Both the position numbers and the translations under genes were made by a program. A DNA stretch of 35,521 nucleotides. Origin: Priapulus caudatus (lineage: Eukaryota > Priapulida > Priapulimorpha > Priapulimorphida > Priapulidae). The stretch is from contig NW_014577157.1 in NCBI RefSeq assembly GCF_000485595.1, forward strand, positions 141,609-177,129, given 5' to 3'. This document shows, in pieces, positions 33,305 through 35,521 of this stretch; within the stretch, counting starts at the first letter, position 1, and the number at the start of each line of letters is the position of its first letter. The notes beneath the pieces were generated by a model. It was not told the origin of the DNA. It searched no databases and was given only the letters and a program-made list of their open reading frames with translations.

Positions 33305-33620
33305 GTGAGGTCGGCCACATAGCTGCGGCCATGGTGTGGTGAGCTGTCTCAGCCAATCATGTCTACTTCCTAGGTTCTGTGACCCGCGCGCTCACTCCCG
33401 ACGACTCTCTGTAATAGAGACATCTTTATAGCTAATTGGCGTGCCTGCTCTCATCTGCTAAATGCAGTGTCGTCATCGCTAGTGTCGAATAAATCACATG
33501 AGTGGTTCGGCTCGCTGTCAGCCACGCGCGGGCAGCTTACAGCTTACGCGCCGGCGTACTGACAAATAGCGGCTGTTTGTCGTTCATTGCGACGCTACGC
33601 CCAGCCACATCAAAAAATCC
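33305..33620 (-). promoter_or_regulatory. Candidate promoter and 5' UTR exon of the minus-strand gene
   Basis: A strong minus-strand donor (gtgagt) follows 33305. Upstream on that strand are an ATG (33330-33332) in a good context, an inverted CCAAT box (plus-strand agccaatca near 33351) and a CpG-rich stretch (about 33380-33600). Spliced to the acceptor at 32596, the ATG at 33330 gives only a short upstream reading frame of about 17 codons ahead of the ATG at 32543. The arrangement is plausible for a first exon but unproven. Confidence 0.3.
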
Positions 33621-34370
33621 TGGCAGCGGCTGATACACACTGTTCGGCACACTCAAGCCCTATATATAAATTACATAGCTTCTCCCCGTGATGGGAGCCG
33701 GGGGTAATCACGAGAAATATGGATTAGTGTTAGTGGATACGTTATTAATTGCACCACGTGCAAGATCGCATGTTCTCGTCATTGACCACATGCTGCCTGA
33801 ATGACAGGGACCTGATCTTTCTTGACCACCCCTACCTACTGCCACACAAAACCTGGCAATGCAGCTGTGAACAAGCATTGGAAGCTTTGGGATCTGTGCA
33901 ATCTCTGCATCCTCATAAACCACAATATTGATTTTACGCGCAGCAGCGCTGCCCACAAAGGATAAGGACTTCGTGTTATTTCGATCTTGTTCAGCAAACA
34001 GCGGCTGATCAGCTTGCTGCGCCGTATTACTTTTAAAATTTCGCGTCAAACATGTGTGTGCCTTCGCACGTCTCATTTCGCCTCTGCACCCGGCGGCGCT
34101 TTTCAGCTTCGCTGCTACATTAAGATTCGTTTTTCTGCATCGGCAAACACGAGCATCTGTAAATGATCTGCATCTCAAACTGCCCTTGCCACCGCAGGCT
34201 CCAGCCATTCTGCGGCGTCCTTCTGCTAACATGGGACGAGGATAGTAGATTTACACTAACTGATAGCAGGCGGGCAGTAAAAAGAGAAGCCAATGAACGA
34301 ATATATTCTGAAGGCAGGCGGTAGACGTCTACGACAGAGATACAGTAGGCAAGATCTATAGATATGTAAG
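33621..34370. other. Upstream flank without a firm gene
   Basis: A TATA-like tatatataa lies at 33661-33669. A 174-codon minus-strand frame (33708-34232) is open in ordinary-complexity DNA but shows no domain, no splice logic and no homology, so it is not called. Confidence 0.35.
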
Positions 34371-34379
34371 ACAAGAATG

Positions 34380-34680
34380 TATCATGCAGAAAATAAGAAG
34401 GCTCACGCAGATTGCAACAAAACTAGAAGTTACACAATTAAACAACAGACACCACATCCATGACACATGTATGACAAAAATGCAAGAGAGAAACATGACA
34501 AAAAATGCAACAGAGACAGATAACAAAACATCAAGTTACACAGATGGAAAACAGCATACACAGATAAGAAAAATACTGCTGAAACATTAAAGGAGAGCAG
34601 ATACTGGTGACAAGACAACATACACAAATGACAAGAATACCACTGAAACAGATGACACAGAAACCCATTGGATAAATCAA
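34380..34680. repeat. Degenerate A/C/G-rich repeat
   Basis: The plus strand is T-poor and carries loosely repeated strings such as acacagat, gacaaaa, caagagagaaac and cactgaaacagatgacac. Period is unclear. Confidence 0.4.
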
Positions 34681-35289
34681 CTAACACGTAGAGAATTCAG
34701 ATATTCTGCGCCAACACACGAAGCCATAATGAAGCGTGTGCGCATTTAGCTGTCTGGATAGCCTCGTGTTTTCGCTAACAGTCAACACGATCTGTAAACG
34801 CACAGCGATCATCGTCTGCTCTCAGTCAAATAGGCGTGCGTGTCATAGGCACTGACACTGACAGGCGGCAGGGTGTTGTACAATCAGACTCTCGCGTACT
34901 GGCAATAACGGAGATGCTTTGTGCTAGGCCACAAAACATGCCTTTTTACAGGACGCAAAAGCACTAAGCACACGTCCAGCAATGACACCGGGGGGTTTCA
35001 TCTGTGCAAGCGCTACAGTCATTATGAAAGGGACATCTCAGATTCAAGCGCAGCGAACCATGTATTCGAATCTATACATATCACAAATGGAACCGAAACG
35101 GTTTCCCATCGAGAGAGAATAAACTCATAGCCAGCAAGCAGGCGATGAGCTGCATTCTCCCCTTTCCAGTCGTGCTGAGATTGATCAAGCAGGCGGGAAG
35201 ATATATGATGTTCTTACTTTTGCTGGCTGCCATGCTCAGGTCAACCTGGCAGTGATGTCGACAAGTAGGCAAAACATATCATGTTCTTT

Positions 35290-35521
35290 CTCACTCCCAC
35301 GTACTTTTAGGTGAAGCAGGCAGGCAGATAGACATGCAAGCAGCACGCAGACAGACAAGCACGCAGGCAGGCATATATACGGACAGGGAGATACTGCATG
35401 CTCTCTCTCTCTCTCTCTCTCTGTCTCTCTGTCTCTCTCGCTCCCGCTCTCGCTCTCGCTCTCGCTCTCACTCTGTCTCTGTCTCTCTGTCTCTGTCTCT
35501 GTCTCTCTGTCCCTGTCCCTG
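35290..35521. repeat. Tetranucleotide and CT microsatellites at the window edge
   Basis: gcaggcaggcaga- and cagacagacaag-type tetranucleotides (about 35315-35375) are followed by (CT)n and ctgtct/ctcgct variants from about 35400 to the end. The array runs off the window. Confidence 0.9.

Noticed and set aside
33708-34232. 174-codon minus-strand frame
   Set aside because: The length is mildly unusual, but there is no domain, no homology I can recognise, and no donor in phase with the next exon at 32596.

Overview
The window reads as nuclear DNA of an invertebrate animal. It is AT-rich, intron-bearing and full of microsatellites, minisatellites and short inverted-repeat elements. Its one clear gene is a spliced minus-strand homologue of BCL9/Legless, the Wnt co-activator that bridges Pygopus and beta-catenin. 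I see no bacterial, phage or CRISPR signal. The species cannot be named from the sequence.

Layout: 1-4740 is a repeat-rich flank. It holds a ~495-bp inverted-repeat element with a tRNA-like core (514-1008), a CpG-rich patch with two YY1-like motifs (~1380-1710), short minisatellites (1735-1930), a 1.3-kb polypurine array whose strand switches near 3415, a GA microsatellite and a tRNA-like fragment near 4660. 4744-6444 is an inverted-repeat-bounded element filled by a ~1.4-kb minisatellite. 7322-8400 holds locally duplicated repeat units. About 7860-19254 is an indel-riddled second copy of about 19365-27030, interrupted by two very T-rich, G-poor tracts (~8200-10005 and ~10420-14120). It ends at a 25-N gap (19255-19279) and a perfect hairpin (19280-19323). 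I read this block as an uncorrected long-read or haplotype duplicate, not a true gene duplication.

19324-35521 is cleaner sequence with the gene on the minus strand. A phase-consistent exon chain runs 32596-32502 (start codon candidate at 32543), 31674-31620, 29854-29667, 28668-28443, 28141-27969, 27455-27279 (HD1) and 25804-22877 (HD2 plus the long Met/Gly/Pro/Gln-rich tail). The joined product would be about 1,262 residues, similar to vertebrate BCL9. One more coding-looking exon (26307-26116) does not fit the phase.

The most unusual point is that the two exons at 31674-31620 and 29854-29667 do not resemble the BCL9 N-terminus. They resemble the WHIM region of chromatin-remodelling proteins such as CECR2 and RSF1, and splice in phase into the BCL9 exons. 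This is either a WHIM-BCL9 fusion gene, which I do not know to have been described, or the tail of a neighbouring gene or misassembly placed just upstream. RNA or long-read evidence would decide.
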